From Cavia porcellus (lineage: Eukaryota > Chordata > Mammalia > Rodentia > Caviidae), in contig NW_026947484.1 of the NCBI RefSeq assembly GCF_034190915.1, positions 84,887,982 through 84,951,981 of the forward strand: DNA of 64,000 bases, in the 5' to 3' direction. The notes below the pieces were generated by a model, which was not told the origin of the DNA, did no database searches, and worked only from the letters and a program-made list of their open reading frames with translations. Below, piece by piece: positions 1 to 12,392 of the stretch; within the stretch, counting starts at the first letter, position 1; each line of letters starts with the position of its first letter. Both the position numbers and the translations under genes were made by a program.

Positions 1-276
1 AAGGGAATAAATGAAGTGTCTGGATGTTCCTATCTTTCCCAGCATTGCCCTAACTCAAGGCAAATTTGTAATCGGACTAGGAAGGAATCCTTTCAAAGCC
101 TCTGAATTTTGGAACTTTGAATTTGGGCATCTACCTAAATCTCAAATTTCAGTAACAAATTTTGTTGAGGGTACTTAGCTGACCCACTGTTACTGACATG
201 GGTCTGTCAGCTCTGTTTCAGTCTCCCCAACACTGCTTTGTTTCAGTGTTTTCTTTTTATCAGTACGCCCGTCTCT

Positions 277-393
277 TTGTTTTTTGACACCAAGCTTTGC
301 TAAGTAACTAAATTGGCCTCACTGGGCTCCAGCTTGCAATCCTCTTGTCTCCCCCTCCCAGAGTGCTGGGATTATAGTGCAGACTACCAGGCC
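277..393 (-). repeat. B1/Alu-like SINE, diverged
   Basis: On the plus strand this reads as an inverted 7SL-derived monomer: a T-rich start, a degraded 'gagacagggtct' zone, 'ctcactgggctccagcttgc', and then the diagnostic 'gagtgctgggattatag'. It ends in a degraded box A region ('actaccaggcc'). Many substitutions suggest an old copy. I see no clear target site duplication. The subfamily cannot be assigned. Confidence 0.7.
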
Positions 394-881
394 AAACTTC
401 AGCATCCACTTGTAATTTCTTCAGAGAGAGAGTAGAGTGTAGCAATTAAAATGTTCTCGTTCAGCAGTATCTGGGAGGAAATGGTTCCAGAACTCGCTAT
501 GGACACTAAACTCCACAGGTGCTTACCTCTCTTATATCCAATACTATTACAATGCTATATATCCTACCTGCATTTTCCTGTGTGCTTTAAATCATCTCTA
601 GACTATTCATAATGCCTAACAATGGAAATGTTATGTAAACAGTTCTACTATATTGTAGAGGAAATAATGAAAAGGAAAAAGTCCACCTGTTCAGTACTAA
701 TGCATTTTGTTTTTCTTGAATACACTGGAACATTTTGGCTGATACAGAGGGCTGACCATAGACTATAGGGACCCGAGACAAACATGTCTGACATAGTAGA
801 TGAATAGCCCATTTCCCCCAGGTAGTTTTGCCTTGTGTAGTGTGTTCCTATATTGATTCCAGGATTGGCCATTATATAATA
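394..881. other. unique AT-rich sequence, nothing recognised
   Basis: I see no repeat signature, no splice-bounded open frame and no RNA gene. Two short minus-strand open frames overlap here and share no recognisable domain. Confidence 0.5.
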
Positions 882-1025
882 TTTGTTTTGTTTTGGTTTG
901 GTTTGGCCTTCAGACAGGATCTCCCTATATAGTCTAGGCTGGTCTTGAACTCCTTGTATAGCCAAGGTTGGCTCAAACTCACACAGATTCTCCTGCCTCA
1001 GTCTCCTAAATCCTGGGATTACAGG
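882..1025 (-). repeat. B1 SINE
   Basis: The T-rich block at 882-906 is the complement of the A tail. It is followed by 'cagacaggatctccctatat', 'gtctaggctggtcttgaact', 'ctcctgcctcagtctcctaa' and 'tcctgggattacagg', the inverted B1 body in order. A second diverged 'tatagccaaggttggctc' follows the first 'ctaggctggtcttgaact', which fits the internal duplication of mouse-type B1. The head abuts the start of the LTR-like element that follows, so one may have inserted at the edge of the other. Confidence 0.85.
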
Positions 1026-1404
1026 TGTTATGGTTGATACACTGTGTCAGCTTGAAAGTTTAAACTGAAAGACTCAGCAGAGAGCTAGGGTTCTTACTTC
1101 GTAAATATCCTCATCCTTTGCAAGAGGAGGGCAAGGAGATTTTGTGAGAGCTACACCTGCCCTGGAGAGTGGGAGGTGGACTGTGCACAATATAAGGGAG
1201 GAAAAGAGGCTTGCTACCCCTGCTTTTGCTCTGGTTGCTTTTACTGTCTGCTGCCTTGAAGTGTTGCCCAGTGTCATGCAACCCTGATTTAGAGACATCT
1301 GATTATAGACTGAAACCATCAAAAACCATGAACTAAATAAAACTTTTTTCCTTCACCTTAGGTGTTGAGTATTTTGTTTCAGCGATAAGAGAATAGTAAT
1401 CAAG
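1026..1404 (+). mobile_element. MaLR-type solo LTR (ORR1/MT-like)
   Basis: The segment begins TGTTATGGTTGATAC, like MaLR LTRs (typical TGTTATGGTTTGAA...). It ends with the typical rodent MaLR 3' order: 'gactgaaacc', 'ccatgaactaaataaaac', a T-rich run, 'gtattttgtttcagcgataa' and 'gagaatagtaat'. The AATAAA at about 1,335 is the LTR polyadenylation signal. No internal region follows, so this is a solo or truncated LTR. The 82-codon minus-strand open frame inside it is not a gene. Confidence 0.7.
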
Positions 1405-1779
1405 AAAACAATTATATGCTACCATGCCCAAATGCCAGATCATTTATTTTGACAAATGGGCCTTTAGTAAGCATGATACAAGAAGAGGTATTTAAAGGAC
1501 TTGTCCTTTACAGTATTCTTTAGAACTGAACTTCAAGGTATATGAATTCCCAGCTATTATGCTAGGGCATAATCCCCATGGAAAACTCTTAGAGAAGACT
1601 CACCATACAATATAACCTCAACACAGCTTCTAGTTAAATGTCATGTGAGTGACCCAAACAATCCCTATTACAACAGGACAGTTACCCCGTCAGCCCATCA
1701 TGAAGGATAACAAGTGTTTGTATAAGAACTTGAGATTTAGGATAGTTTATTAAATAACAATAGTTGATACAACCTATGC
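1405..1779. other. nothing recognised
   Basis: AT-rich single-copy-looking sequence with no repeat motif, RNA gene or coding signal that I can support. Confidence 0.5.
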
Positions 1780-2110
1780 CATTTTAGGCTCGATACTTAT
1801 TTAGCTATGTGACCTAGGAGAGCTGTCTAACACATTTTTGACAGACCTATAATTCATATGTCTTGCTGCCAAGCAGCTCAAAATCCTTGGTGGCACTTAC
1901 ATGACTGTCCCATCAGGAGGACTCACCAGTAGTTCAAGCCGGAAGCCTGTTACATTTGCTTATTCTGTCTCCAGTTTTATAATATGGGCAATAATGTAGT
2001 ACTTCACAGGTTGTGCAATGGATTAAATGAAATAATAAATGTGGAAATGTTAGCACAATGCCTGAGGCATACTAAGTACTACTGAATGAGGGTAGTTACC
2101 ATGAATTTCA
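1780..2110 (+). repeat. MIR (CORE-SINE), expanded or interrupted
   Basis: The start matches the MIR segment 'cttagctgtgtgacctgggc' (here 'atttagctatgtgacctagg' near 1,800). From about 1,965 the second half resumes: 'tgtctccagttttataatat', then 'ggattaaatgaaataataaa' and 'ttagcacaatgcctgaggca'. About 120 bp of sequence not matching MIR lies between the halves (about 1,840-1,960), either an insertion or heavy decay. Confidence 0.65.
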
Positions 2111-2686
2111 TCATTTCACAATCATTACTATTTTGATAATTGCCAATTTTACTAGCACCAGTATCAACACTAACACTGCAATCATTGTCACCAGTGCCTT
2201 TCTCACAGCTAGAGTGCTAATTCCCTCAATTTCTGCTGCCATAAGGAAAATAAGTCTTTTTTACTGTGACGTTTCTTAAACATACATATACACAAAACTT
2301 TTTTCATTCTAATCAGTGATGATTAAAAATAATGTCAAATATAATGTTATTTAACTTAATTATAATGTAATGTGTTATATAATATATATTATATGTATAT
2401 ACTCCTTCATGTTATTTCATTAGATTATTACAGATTTGCTATGATTACTTAGAAGCAGATAAAATTGATCATATTTGAACCTATGTCTTCTTTCTCTAAT
2501 GTTGAAGTATTTAAAGAAAATTTGTCCAAAAAACACAGGCCTTTATCTTTCACCAGATGCACAATTCAATAATAGAAGAGGTTTTATTCTCTTTAAAGTT
2601 CTATTCCTAGTACATTGCAAATGACACATACATAGAGGCTGCATGAGAAATGTTTGTTGAATATGTGAGATCAATTGACAGCTGAT
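2111..2686. other. AT-rich, nothing recognised
   Basis: Includes a short TA-rich patch near 2,375-2,402. No gene or repeat family is recognisable. Confidence 0.5.
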
Positions 2687-2905
2687 TGGCAGTTTAGTAG
2701 AGCATGGAATATAGAGCCAGACTGCTTGAGTTTAAATCTCAGCTATGTGAACTTGAAAAATTTAATAGTTCTGTGTGCAAGTTCCCTCATATGTAAAGGA
2801 AAATAATAGTAGCTGTTACTTAGAGATATGCAAATGCATATGGAACTCTCAGAATAGTACTGGCAACACAGAGCTCTTTGTTATCATTATTTCATTATTG
2901 TTACA
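2687..2905 (+). repeat. MIR (CORE-SINE)
   Basis: The tRNA-derived head is visible: 'tagtagagcatggaatatag', 'agccagactgcttgagttta' and 'aatctcagctatgtgaactt'. It is followed by the core 'ccctcatatgtaaaggaaaa taatagtagc' and a decayed 3' part. The order and spacing match MIR in the plus orientation. Confidence 0.75.
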
Positions 2906-5900
2906 TCAAGTTCTGCTGATTCATAAAACTTTATATATAATTAACTTACAGAGGGATAATATATATGCATATTGAAAGGCCAGGAAGGATGGTGATTTGC
3001 AATCTGAATCAATGGCTTTCAAGTTCCATTCATGATTACCATAATCCAAGATGATAATTTAAACTCTGATCCCTGCTCAATCTACAGTCATTTTCTGTCT
3101 TTTGTATTTATAAAAATTGCACCAAAGAAATTGTGTTTGCACAATAAGGTTTGAGATGCACTGCAGATGAATGAATATTAACAATATAAGCTCAGGTCCA
3201 TATTAATTAATTCAATATTGTGGTATAAATATTCTTTCATTGACCAGTGAATCTAGTCATGTGGATAGTTACTGATTCTACCCAATACTAACCATGTGCC
3301 ATTTCAAAGTTTCCTCTTTTTTTGTGTGTGTTTCACCACCTTCCCTCATCAATAGTGAGACTCTGACCCTTCAAGAACACAAAGAGAAACTAATGAGGAC
3401 TACAAACTCTTGCTATTAAAAGTGTGGTTCACAAGACAGCAATGCCAAAATCACACATCAGATTGGTAAACGTGCAGAACCTTGGTAACTAATATAAGTC
3501 TCTGAATCTCAATGGCCCTTCCTAACAGAAACATCAGGAGGTGAAATATTAAAATTTGGGTGTCATGCTTAATCCTGAGAGACTCTGATCTGTCTGTGTT
3601 ACCCAGGTGCTGTAATTTTTCAACTCTACAAGTGACTCTGATATATACAATTTTGCTTAAGAAACATTCATGTAAAGAAAATTCTAGAACAGAACATTGC
3701 TTTTATAACTTTTATTTCCATAGTTTTCTTCAGGCTTCTATATGATTCCAGAATTTAGAAAGTCCTTTAGATTTCTGCATCCCAATGGAATAGACCTTTA
3801 TCTTCACTATTTATGGTTAGTCTCCCACCTTGCCTACTCTAGTATCTATCCTGTTTTCTCACTAATCACTTTGACATGTGAGCCAGCCAGACAGTTAAAC
3901 TACAGAGCATTCATAACGTACACAGGAATATCCTACAAAACAAAAACACTTTCCTACATTTTCAGGGCGAAAGTCAGATACTGTCAAACAGAGTGAAGAT
4001 AACAGTATCTACTTGGTTAGGACTGTTCCATGACCCCTATTTTCTTCTTTTAAAATTTGCCTGTGGTGATATGATGGTGTGATTGCCTTTGAATAGACTG
4101 CAATATTAGGAAAATAAACTATTTAAATGAAGTATTCTATTTCATTCTACAATTATTTACTCAAAATGTTGGACTTCATAGTTTACTCTGGATTAGTAGG
4201 GCAATGTGTAGAAAAATAGATTTGGGGGACTACTCCAAACCAAGTCTTTTTTGTGTGACTTAACAAAAACAGCAATTTTGTCCTGGTCTTGTGACTGTTG
4301 TTTGCACAGTAGAAAAGACTTTAAAATCAGTTCAATCAAATACTTGAAAATTAATATCTTGAATGGAGTCACTTGGAAAGCTGGCAATGGGAGAGAATTA
4401 ATTACACAAATTTTTGCTGTCATAGAGTTCACAGTGTTATCCTTAAGCCATTGGCTTTGACTTCATTTGAGAGCCAAATTGAGACTTTTGAGTCCTAATT
4501 CAGACTTCCTTCATAATCTGTCTTTTAACAAAATAGGCCAATTGTGGTTTGAGTGGTTTGAGTACTGATCTGGTAGTCTTTCTCCAATATTTGTCTTTCC
4601 TTGAATGACACTCCATATAGCACCCCACTCATTTGTCCTATTCTGTTTCTTACCCAAATTCCGTATGAATTTTTTACATCTCCAAGATTCTTGTTATCTC
4701 TCTTGTAACCAGCTACTACTTGGACCAACTCACATTTTACCAAGTATTGTATGTATACTGAAGAAAGGGATAAGATTATACAAGCACGCAGTTATTTACA
4801 TTTTTTCCTTAGTGCAATTAAGAGAGAAAAATGCATCCCCCCCAATCTGTTTTGAACTATCGAGGAAGTAAAGTACAGAACAATCTTATATAAAGTCTTC
4901 TCTTTATAAATCTGGCAATAGGAAAACAATCCTTACAAATTCTAATTTTTCCAGTACTGTGAAAACACGGAGATATATTGGTTTTATTCCTCCAATATAA
5001 CATAAAAGGACAGCAATTTGGCAAAAGTGGGTTGACTGCTAAACTCATTCAATTTAGTTCTCAATAGGCAATTGAGAGAAACTATGTAAATTAAAATATT
5101 TAGTCTTTTTCTTCCATTGTAAGATTAATAGAGAATCAAAAGACAGTTATTCATGCTGATAATTTTGGTTGTTTTACTACCAATGTACACACCATGTTAC
5201 TTGTAACTCCTAAAACAATATCAAGATAGTACTTTTCTATTTGATTGGAATACTGTTAAAGTTTCAATAAGTGAATCTTATGTGAATATAAAAATATCTG
5301 TTGATAAAATATGGATGAAAACTAAAATTTTGATTTTAAATGAAACAGAAGAAAAATATTCTAAAATTCTAATACCTTCAGATAACTGATTCATCAAACT
5401 TAACCAACTTTAAAATGGGGAAAATAAATCTTTTGAAACTAAGAAAGAAAAGTGTTCCGCGAAGATTTAAAAAAGCAGAAAATCTTACCAGAGTTCTTCA
5501 GTTAATGGAGAGGCACCATCTAAAACAACAAAGATGCATTTTGGTATGGCAACCACAAAAATGACAAACACTTTCAGTTATCTTCAAACATGTTACAATT
5601 AAGAATCATATTTATTAAAAAATGAACAAGTGAATGAGATACTCTGATTCGCATCTGATGATATCAGATGAAAACATTGCATCACCATTTTATGATCTAA
5701 ATAGATAACAGTTGTTTTTCATAATCATTTTTATGGTATACATGGCACATATATATTGTGCATAACTATTTCCTCCTGATAATTGTGTTTAAAAGGCAGC
5801 AGAATCATAGGTTGACCTAGATTGTACTCTTTGTCGTGCCATGAGCAAAATCTCAGCATATTCCATACTGATTACAGGAAAAGAAAAAAAACAGTATCAT

Positions 5901-6544
5901 AGACTTAATAATTTTAGAACAAGCGAGGAGAAAGAAACTCTCATGTCAAATTGCATTGTATCATGACTGTGGTTAACATTTTATTGAGTATTCCAAAGAG
6001 CTAATATAGAAGATTATTGGAAGAAAAATATTTGATGTAATAGACATGCTAAATACCTTGACTTGATTAGGACAAATATGTACAAATATTACATCATTGA
6101 ATTATACATCAATCATATTTAAGTGCAATTAGTATGCATCAATTAAGAACAAACCATAAGGAAAGAAAGCAAATTTAAAAAAAAAACAAAAAAACAAAGA
6201 AACAAACAAGCAAAAACTATAGAGGTTTTTGTGACCCCGGAGATGTTAGCAGGAATGTAAGTGTGAAGTTACTCCAAATGAAGTGATTTATGAATAGTAC
6301 ATGTTTGGAACCTATAGAATATTTCTCTTAAAAGATTTCTTAGGAATTTTCAGATGCAAATTTATTCAAATAGCATATTAGCTCTCTAGTCCTCCATATC
6401 CAATTCCTTTATTTCCCATAAAAGATCTATTGTCTATAAAATAACTTTGATATTAGAATGCAGGGACAGAATACTAAGTTGGATAGCTTCCTAGTATTAT
6501 ATGATTTATTTGAAAATAGTGAAGAATAAACATGTAATGCTGTT
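2906..6544. other. long stretch with no recognised feature
   Basis: AT-rich sequence. I found no repeat signature, no RNA gene and no open frame with a recognisable product; the open frames of 60-88 codons overlap one another on both strands. Small items only: a hairpin at 5,652-5,670 and an A-rich run at 6,175-6,215. Confidence 0.5.
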
Positions 6545-6573
6545 CATCTATCTATCTGTTATCTATCTCTCTG
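6545..6573. repeat. (TCTA)n-like tetranucleotide repeat
   Basis: A short imperfect run of ATCT/TCTA units ending in TCTCTCTG. Confidence 0.8.
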
Positions 6574-7203
6574 TGACAATTATACAGGTGGTAGGAATGA
6601 ACTAGTTGTTTTTGTATTTACCTGAACAAACAATCATACAAAACTATTTGCATTGAACTTCCTAAGTATTCCAACACTATCAGAATTCTTACATGCATAT
6701 ATAATACATGTCATATGTCTCTGTCACACAAACAGGAACATAGAGAATTATGTACACAGGTAATTAGAGGAATTCTCCTCTTTTCTGATTGCATCAGACT
6801 TGTCTTTCCATTGGCATTTTCTTTTCCTCTTATCAAGATTTTAGTGCTGAGTTCTCATATAATTTGCAAGTGAGTCACAGCTTAGACTGAAGAGGCAAAA
6901 GGCAAGTGGCAGGGATAAAAGTAGCTGAGATTGAAGCGAATTGGTGATGGAGTTTCACTACATATAATTCACACATAAGGCTGAACCCAAAGCACATAAC
7001 AGATTTACTTTGTAAAACAAGAAGGCCAGCATCAATAGTTAAGTCCTATTTCATTTTTGTTCTGATAAATGATTCTTACTTCAATCATAATTACTTGTGT
7101 TCACTTTATTTTCTTAAAAAGAATAAAAGGAAAAATGTAAAGTTGGTCCAGTTTTATCGAAAATATGTATGGCATTGTAAACCAATAGCAAATAATCTTA
7201 CTG

Positions 7204-7205
<2 letters not shown>

Positions 7206-7249
<44 letters not shown>
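7206..7249. repeat. (TA)n microsatellite
   Basis: About 22 uninterrupted TA units. They produce artificial Ile/Tyr open frames on the minus strand, which are not genes. Confidence 0.95.
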
Positions 7250-7251
<2 letters not shown>

Positions 7252-8671
7252 TATAGAATATATATAATATAAAATATAATAAATGTTTTTAAAAAAGCAA
7301 AATTGGAAAAATACACACTCAAGAAATCTCTGCTTTTTTTGGAGGAAAAAAAAGTGGAAATGAATGATGCACATTTGTGACATTTTGGTTTTCTGACACC
7401 TTTATTGGTCTCATCAAAGAAGACTGCAGTGACACACTCTCTCTGGAAGGTTTCTCAAGAAGGTCTTAGACTTGATTTTATACTCTATAAGGAGAAAAAA
7501 AATCAAGTGAGGACTTAAAAAATCTGGTGGATGTATGGGGATTACATACACATTAGGCCCTGGAGGCAGGAGCTCAAATTCATATCTATAAAACATATGA
7601 GGGAATCTTATGGGCAAGTCAGTAGGACTGGCTCTTTCTAGTGTATGAAAAATACCAAACATAGCACCAAACACAGACTATGAGAAAAGTATATTTAAAA
7701 TTATTTAAAATAAAAGATTTCTAAAAACCATATGAAAGAAATAAAACTCTACAAAAATAACGAGAGTTTTCAAACAGTACTGATTATAATATTTAGAAAT
7801 AACATAATAACTGAAATTATGAGAATCAACAGACACAATAAACACCAATATTACTCATGGAGAGACAGAGTACAGAAAATAACTTTATGTTGCCCAAGAA
7901 ACAAAGAAAAAATGAAAGGACAAAGTAGTGTGAGGTGCTTTAACAGAAGAAAGAAAAGGAATTCGAGAAATCTTAACAGAGAAATATGTAGCTAAGGTAC
8001 TTCACACACTGCTGTATGATTTGGTTTATACCTCTGTCCCTTTCTCTCTTTTTCCCTCCCTGCTAGTCTTCCAGCTTCCAGAAAGCTAAACATACCTCAA
8101 ACAAAATTGATACAATTAAATACTGCTCACATACAAAGAAATAAATGTAATGTCAAATACACCTATGAAACAAATATGCATTTAAAAAGCGACAAATGGA
8201 CTGAGAGCCAATGTTCTTAAAAGGGAAATAGATGCTTTAAGACCCAAGACTCGTAACTCAAAAGTGCTAATAGAAAATGACTGTTATTTCAGTAGCCTTT
8301 ACTCATCCTTGAATTATTTATAAAGATACTATTTGAGATAATTTTAAATAAAAACCACAATTTTACTATGATCTCTACTTTTATTAAGGGAAATTGAAGG
8401 ATATAACTTAGCAAAAAAGGAAATTATAAGGATATAATTCAGGAAAAAAATAAACTGAACTCAGAAAGAAAATGATATGTATAAGAGAATGATAAATAAT
8501 TATTGAATTAGATAAGTAAATCCAGAAACGCTAACTAAAAAATGGTATAGTACATTTATCCCAGAAATTGAAAACACTGAATACTTATACAATGCCAAAC
8601 ATGGGCAGAAAAGTTGTAATTAAAGTGTTCTGACATTCATATATTATTTGAGAGAAGGGTAAGATATTTCT
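7250..8671. other. A-rich sequence, possibly very old L1, otherwise nothing
   Basis: The stretch 7,730-8,275 is strongly A-rich on the plus strand, in the style of an old L1 5' or ORF1 region. I could not match any specific L1 motif, so I do not call it. The 87-codon open frame at 7,732-7,995 is Lys/Asn-rich and has no recognisable domain. Confidence 0.4.
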
Positions 8672-8822
8672 TAGCTGTCTTTTTGAGACAGGATCTCACT
8701 ATGCAGTTCAAGCTGGCCTTGGGCTCACTTTGTAGCCCAGGTTGATCTTGAACTTGCAAACGATTCTCTTGCCTCAGTCTCCTGAGTGTTGGGATTAAAA
8801 GAGTGTGCCACCATGCCCAGCC
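8672..8822 (-). repeat. B1 SINE
   Basis: A full-length-looking inverted B1: 'tttttgagacaggatctcac', then the two internal repeat units ('tgcagttcaagctggccttg' and 'tgtagcccaggttgatcttg', offset about 29 bp), then 'cttgcctcagtctcctgagt' and the 5' end at 'gccaccatgcccagcc'. The 29-bp internal duplication is the type known from mouse B1. Confidence 0.92.
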
Positions 8823-9754
8823 TTTAACTTCATATGTTGTTAATTGAAATATTATCATTATCACTTAGAGGCAAACACAAAAGTAGAAAAATAGAAAGCA
8901 TAATATAAAAGGGACCAAGCGATGAGAGGGAGTTATAAAAAGAATTAAGATGTATTATATGTATGTATCAACTCTCTACAAGAATGAAAATATAATGTAC
9001 TGCAAATATGTAATAATAATGATGAAACTGAAAAAAGGAAGAAAAACTAAAAAAAATGAAAGAAATAGTATGCATAGAAACAAATAAATTAAAAATATGT
9101 GTAAAATAATTAATACATTAAGAAGATAGATAACCACAATAAATGCTGTTATTGTTCCTGATACTCTTTCCTCTTCCTCCCAGGATTGCATGAACCTTCC
9201 TAAACCTCTCATTTTATCATCAGTAGTATTAACCTGTTTTCCTACCAGTCTCTGAAAAATGTCTCAAAAATCTTCCTCTGTCCAAAGTTTTTAAAAATAA
9301 GAGAAGTTAATCCATAATTTCCTAAGGGCTTTACTACTTGTAAAGTATTTGGGAAAGTAAAGCAATATTTTAAAGTAAGGAAGAAGTTCTTAATTTTAAT
9401 TGGTGCAACTGAATTGTAGTCTTAAAATTTAAAGTCTCAAATCCAGAGGTCACACCCCACCCACAGTCCCAAAGAAACAGTTGAACACCAGACATGTTCA
9501 ATAATATTCAGTGTATTTCTTGTGTTAAGAATTTAAAGCTTTTAGATTTTTGGTTTTGTATTCTCTTTTCCCTACTCTTCATCTTAGATTTTGACAAACT
9601 CCAAACACTTTCATAAAAAGTGTCTATCCTTGTTCCTTGCTCCATCTATTAAAAAAAAATCTAACCTTGTTAGTCATCCAAAGACTCTACAAACAGTACA
9701 CAAGCAAATAAAATCATGAATTAAAAGGAGTAAGGAGTAAGAATAAGTTCATTA
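8823..9754. other. A-rich sequence, nothing firm
   Basis: The part at 8,900-9,100 is A-rich and could be a decayed L1 3' end on the plus strand, but no diagnostic motif supports it. No gene is seen. Confidence 0.4.
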
Positions 9755-10445
9755 TTTATTCTTAAATCATTCATTGAACAAACATTTTTATCATGTATTA
9801 AAGCAGTATTTTATCATCTGCTCTGTCTCATTTGATATCTTAGCACTGAGGATACAGGGGAAGCCATACGCACATCTCTTCCATATTTTGTGTCATGGAG
9901 AAGGAAAAGGGCCTAAAAGATCGTAAGCAACTAAACAAGCCAATGAAATCATTTTAGACAATTAGTTAAGAAAATGAAACAGGTGATGTGAATCAGATTG
10001 AATTAAATTGAATGGCTGGCCAGAAAAATATGGAAGCCAGGCATACAATATCAGAGGACAGGATTGGAGATATGAAGAAAACTGAGCAAAAACGAAGGGC
10101 TATGTGAACTTGTTATATTCAAGGCACAGAAAAAAAGAAAGTCAATGTGACCAAAGTCTAGTGAGCAGAAAAGAAGTGGTATAAGGTACAGAAGGACACT
10201 GGGGCAGATTACAGATTGCAGAGTAGACCACGGCCAAGGAGTCTGGATGACAGTCCAAGGTGATTCACTAAGGGTTTTAAGCAATAGAGAAATTATCTGA
10301 TTATGTCTCATACATGCCTAAAGATACCCTGTACAAAATGGAAACCCAGAAGGAAAAGAGTTGTGAAGTTAGTTTGGCATAGTTCATGACAAGAGCCAGT
10401 GGTATTTTGAAGCAAAGCGAATCAGAGAAAACTAGGAACGTCTCT
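9755..10445 (+). repeat. old dispersed eutherian repeat, first part (class not assigned)
   Basis: It opens with 'atcattcattgaacaaacat' (compare the common mammalian 'attcattcaacaaatattta') and 'gcactgaggatacagg'. It then runs through 'agtcaatgtgaccaaagtct agtgagc' and 'gggttttaagcaatagagaa'. This order is shared by a long interspersed mammalian repeat whose class I cannot name with certainty. A second copy lies at 46,280-46,790. The element continues after a SINE insertion. Confidence 0.5.
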
Positions 10446-10612
10446 AACATAGCCAGCTGAGGTAATGTACACCTGCTCTGAGGGAAACAGGAGTGTCAGA
10501 AGTTCATTTCTTGCATGGACAACTTAACAAGACCTTGTCACAAAATTTTTTAAAAAGTTAATAAGTAAATAAAAATGAGCTGGGGTACAGCACTCCTCAG
10601 TACTGTGAAAAT
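10446..10612 (+). repeat. B1-like SINE followed by an ID-like fragment
   Basis: A diverged 7SL-like monomer ('gccagctgaggtaatgtaca', 'gacaacttaacaagaccttg', 'tcacaaaa') is followed by an A-rich linker. A short piece 'gagctggggtacagcactcc tcagtactg' follows, which looks like a deleted ID element. This order resembles the B1-dID composite SINEs known in several rodent families. Divergence is high, so the composite reading is inference. Confidence 0.5.
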
Positions 10613-11005
10613 AAAATCTCTGGAATATATTTTGGAAGTAGATTGATAGGAATTATTTTTGGATTGGCTGGATGTGAGTAGTGAATGACAGAAAATTATA
10701 AATGACAATTGCAGGCTTTGGATTTAATTAAGGGTGATGTTAGTGCTATGTGTTGAGACGGCGAGGACTGGGAAGAAAGAAGTACAGGTTCATCTTGTGT
10801 GCCAGCTATGTTGGTTCAACTTTAGACACAACAGTAGGTTGGGATGCTTTTCAATTTTGTGAATACAAATTTCAAGAAGGAAGTTGGTTGTGAAATCTGC
10901 AGTTCAGTGGAACAGTTAGGATAAATACTGGGGATTCTTACCACAAAGGTCTAATTTTGGATATGGGAATGGGAACAAGATTGGAGGCTTTTGGCTATAG
11001 ATTCA
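10613..11005 (+). repeat. old dispersed eutherian repeat, second part
   Basis: After the SINE the element resumes with 'tggaatatattttggaagta', 'ttttggattggctggatgtg' and 'ggctttggatttaat'. This fits the same old mammalian repeat, where 'tggatatattttgaaggtag' is followed by 'ggattggatgtgggg'. Coordinates of the end are approximate. Confidence 0.45.
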
Positions 11006-12278
11006 GCCATTCAACATTAAGATTTATAAGGGAAAACAAACTGCAGTCCAGTTATATGGGGGCTTAGCAAATTGGGGATATTTCATTTAATGTCTGTCTA
11101 CTCCCGACTTTTTTGCCACACTTCTTAGTAAGTCTCTAATGAACAAATTTGACTGGCTAATATTTGGAGCCATTAAGATTACCTTTCTTTCTCTATCATT
11201 TCTAGATTCATAATGACATCTAGTCAAGTTTACCAGTTTGAGCCATTGATTTATTGTTCAGACAGGAAGCATTTCTTAGAGCAATCCCTTGCTTTCTTTG
11301 CCTCCCAATTCTTTTCAGAATCTAAAACCCACAGAATAATTTGTAAGAACAAATGACATCATATTATTTTCCCTGAATTTTGTACTTGAGGAAAAGTCTA
11401 CATAACCAATGCACAATGCATTTGAAGCTTAGCATTGTCCTAATTACTTGCTTTGATACGATTCTGCAAGTTTTAACTGAACAAGGAAACCTGCAACAGT
11501 TTCTTGATTAACGTGATGGGTTATCAGTCAGCATAGAAGTGCTAGGTACTTCAGCACAGTAAAACAGCAGATAGAAGTAAAGAAAATTATTAGAGTCTCA
11601 GTTCTTAACAAAGTAAGAATATATAGATAATGGCACTTAAAACACTTCATAGGCAATATTCTGCATTGTAGCATATGCTTCGTAACAATAGGCTGGGTAA
11701 AGTCCTTCAATTTCAATTAATAAAATTGTTAATTCAAGATCTGTGTGTCAGCAAAGTTATAGTTTGGATCTGTGCAGTGTTAGTCTATGCTTTATTAGGA
11801 CAGAATAAAGCAATTAACGAAAGCATAGTCTCTAAAAGCTGCTACTGTGAATGGTGCAAAATTGAATTTTTAGCATGTTTACATATAGGGAAATAGTTTG
11901 ACACATTATTTCCCTTATATTCATTATTGGTTCCCTTTAGATTTTTTTTTTTTTTACAACTCTGAAAGCCTTTGGAAATCATATTGATGTCTGTCCTTTG
12001 GCTTTTCTCTTTTGGAGATAATTTGCAATTTGTCAATACATTTTAAACACTCCAGCTTCGCATATTTTTTGAATGTTTAATCTCTGACCTAAAAATTAGC
12101 AAACTTTCCATTATATTTGGTCATTATTTTCATTGTATGTTAAATTGTACTATTTGGATAACCTTAGATTGGAATACAAAAGGTTAATATGGACTTTACC
12201 TTTGTACTCTCTTTTGAGTGACAAAATATGTTGAACAATGAAACAAAAAATGATTTCAATAAAAATATCTACTTAAGA
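11006..12278. other. nothing recognised
   Basis: AT-rich. The open frames at 11,528-12,036 overlap on opposite strands and lack domains. A T run lies at 11,941-11,955. Confidence 0.5.
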
Positions 12279-12290
12279 ACACAGATATTA

Positions 12291-12392
12291 GGGGCTAGGG
12301 CTATAGCTCAACAGCCCCGTATTACCTGGCAAGCTCGAGGCCCTAAGTTTGATTCCCGGTACCAAAATAAGTATATAAATAAATAAACAAAC
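12291..12392 (+). repeat. ID SINE (classical subtype)
   Basis: A tRNA-Ala-derived body 'ggggctagggctatagctca', with box B 'gtttgattccc' and end 'ggtacc', then an A-rich tail to about 12,392. It carries 'gaggccctaagttt', the classical ID type. A 9-bp direct repeat ACACAGATA flanks it (12,279-12,287 and 12,393-12,401), consistent with a target site duplication. Confidence 0.9.

Noticed and set aside
5652..5670. Hairpin CATCTGA-tgata-TCAGATG as a microRNA precursor
   Set aside because: The seven-base-pair stem is far too short for a pre-miRNA and pairing does not extend outward.
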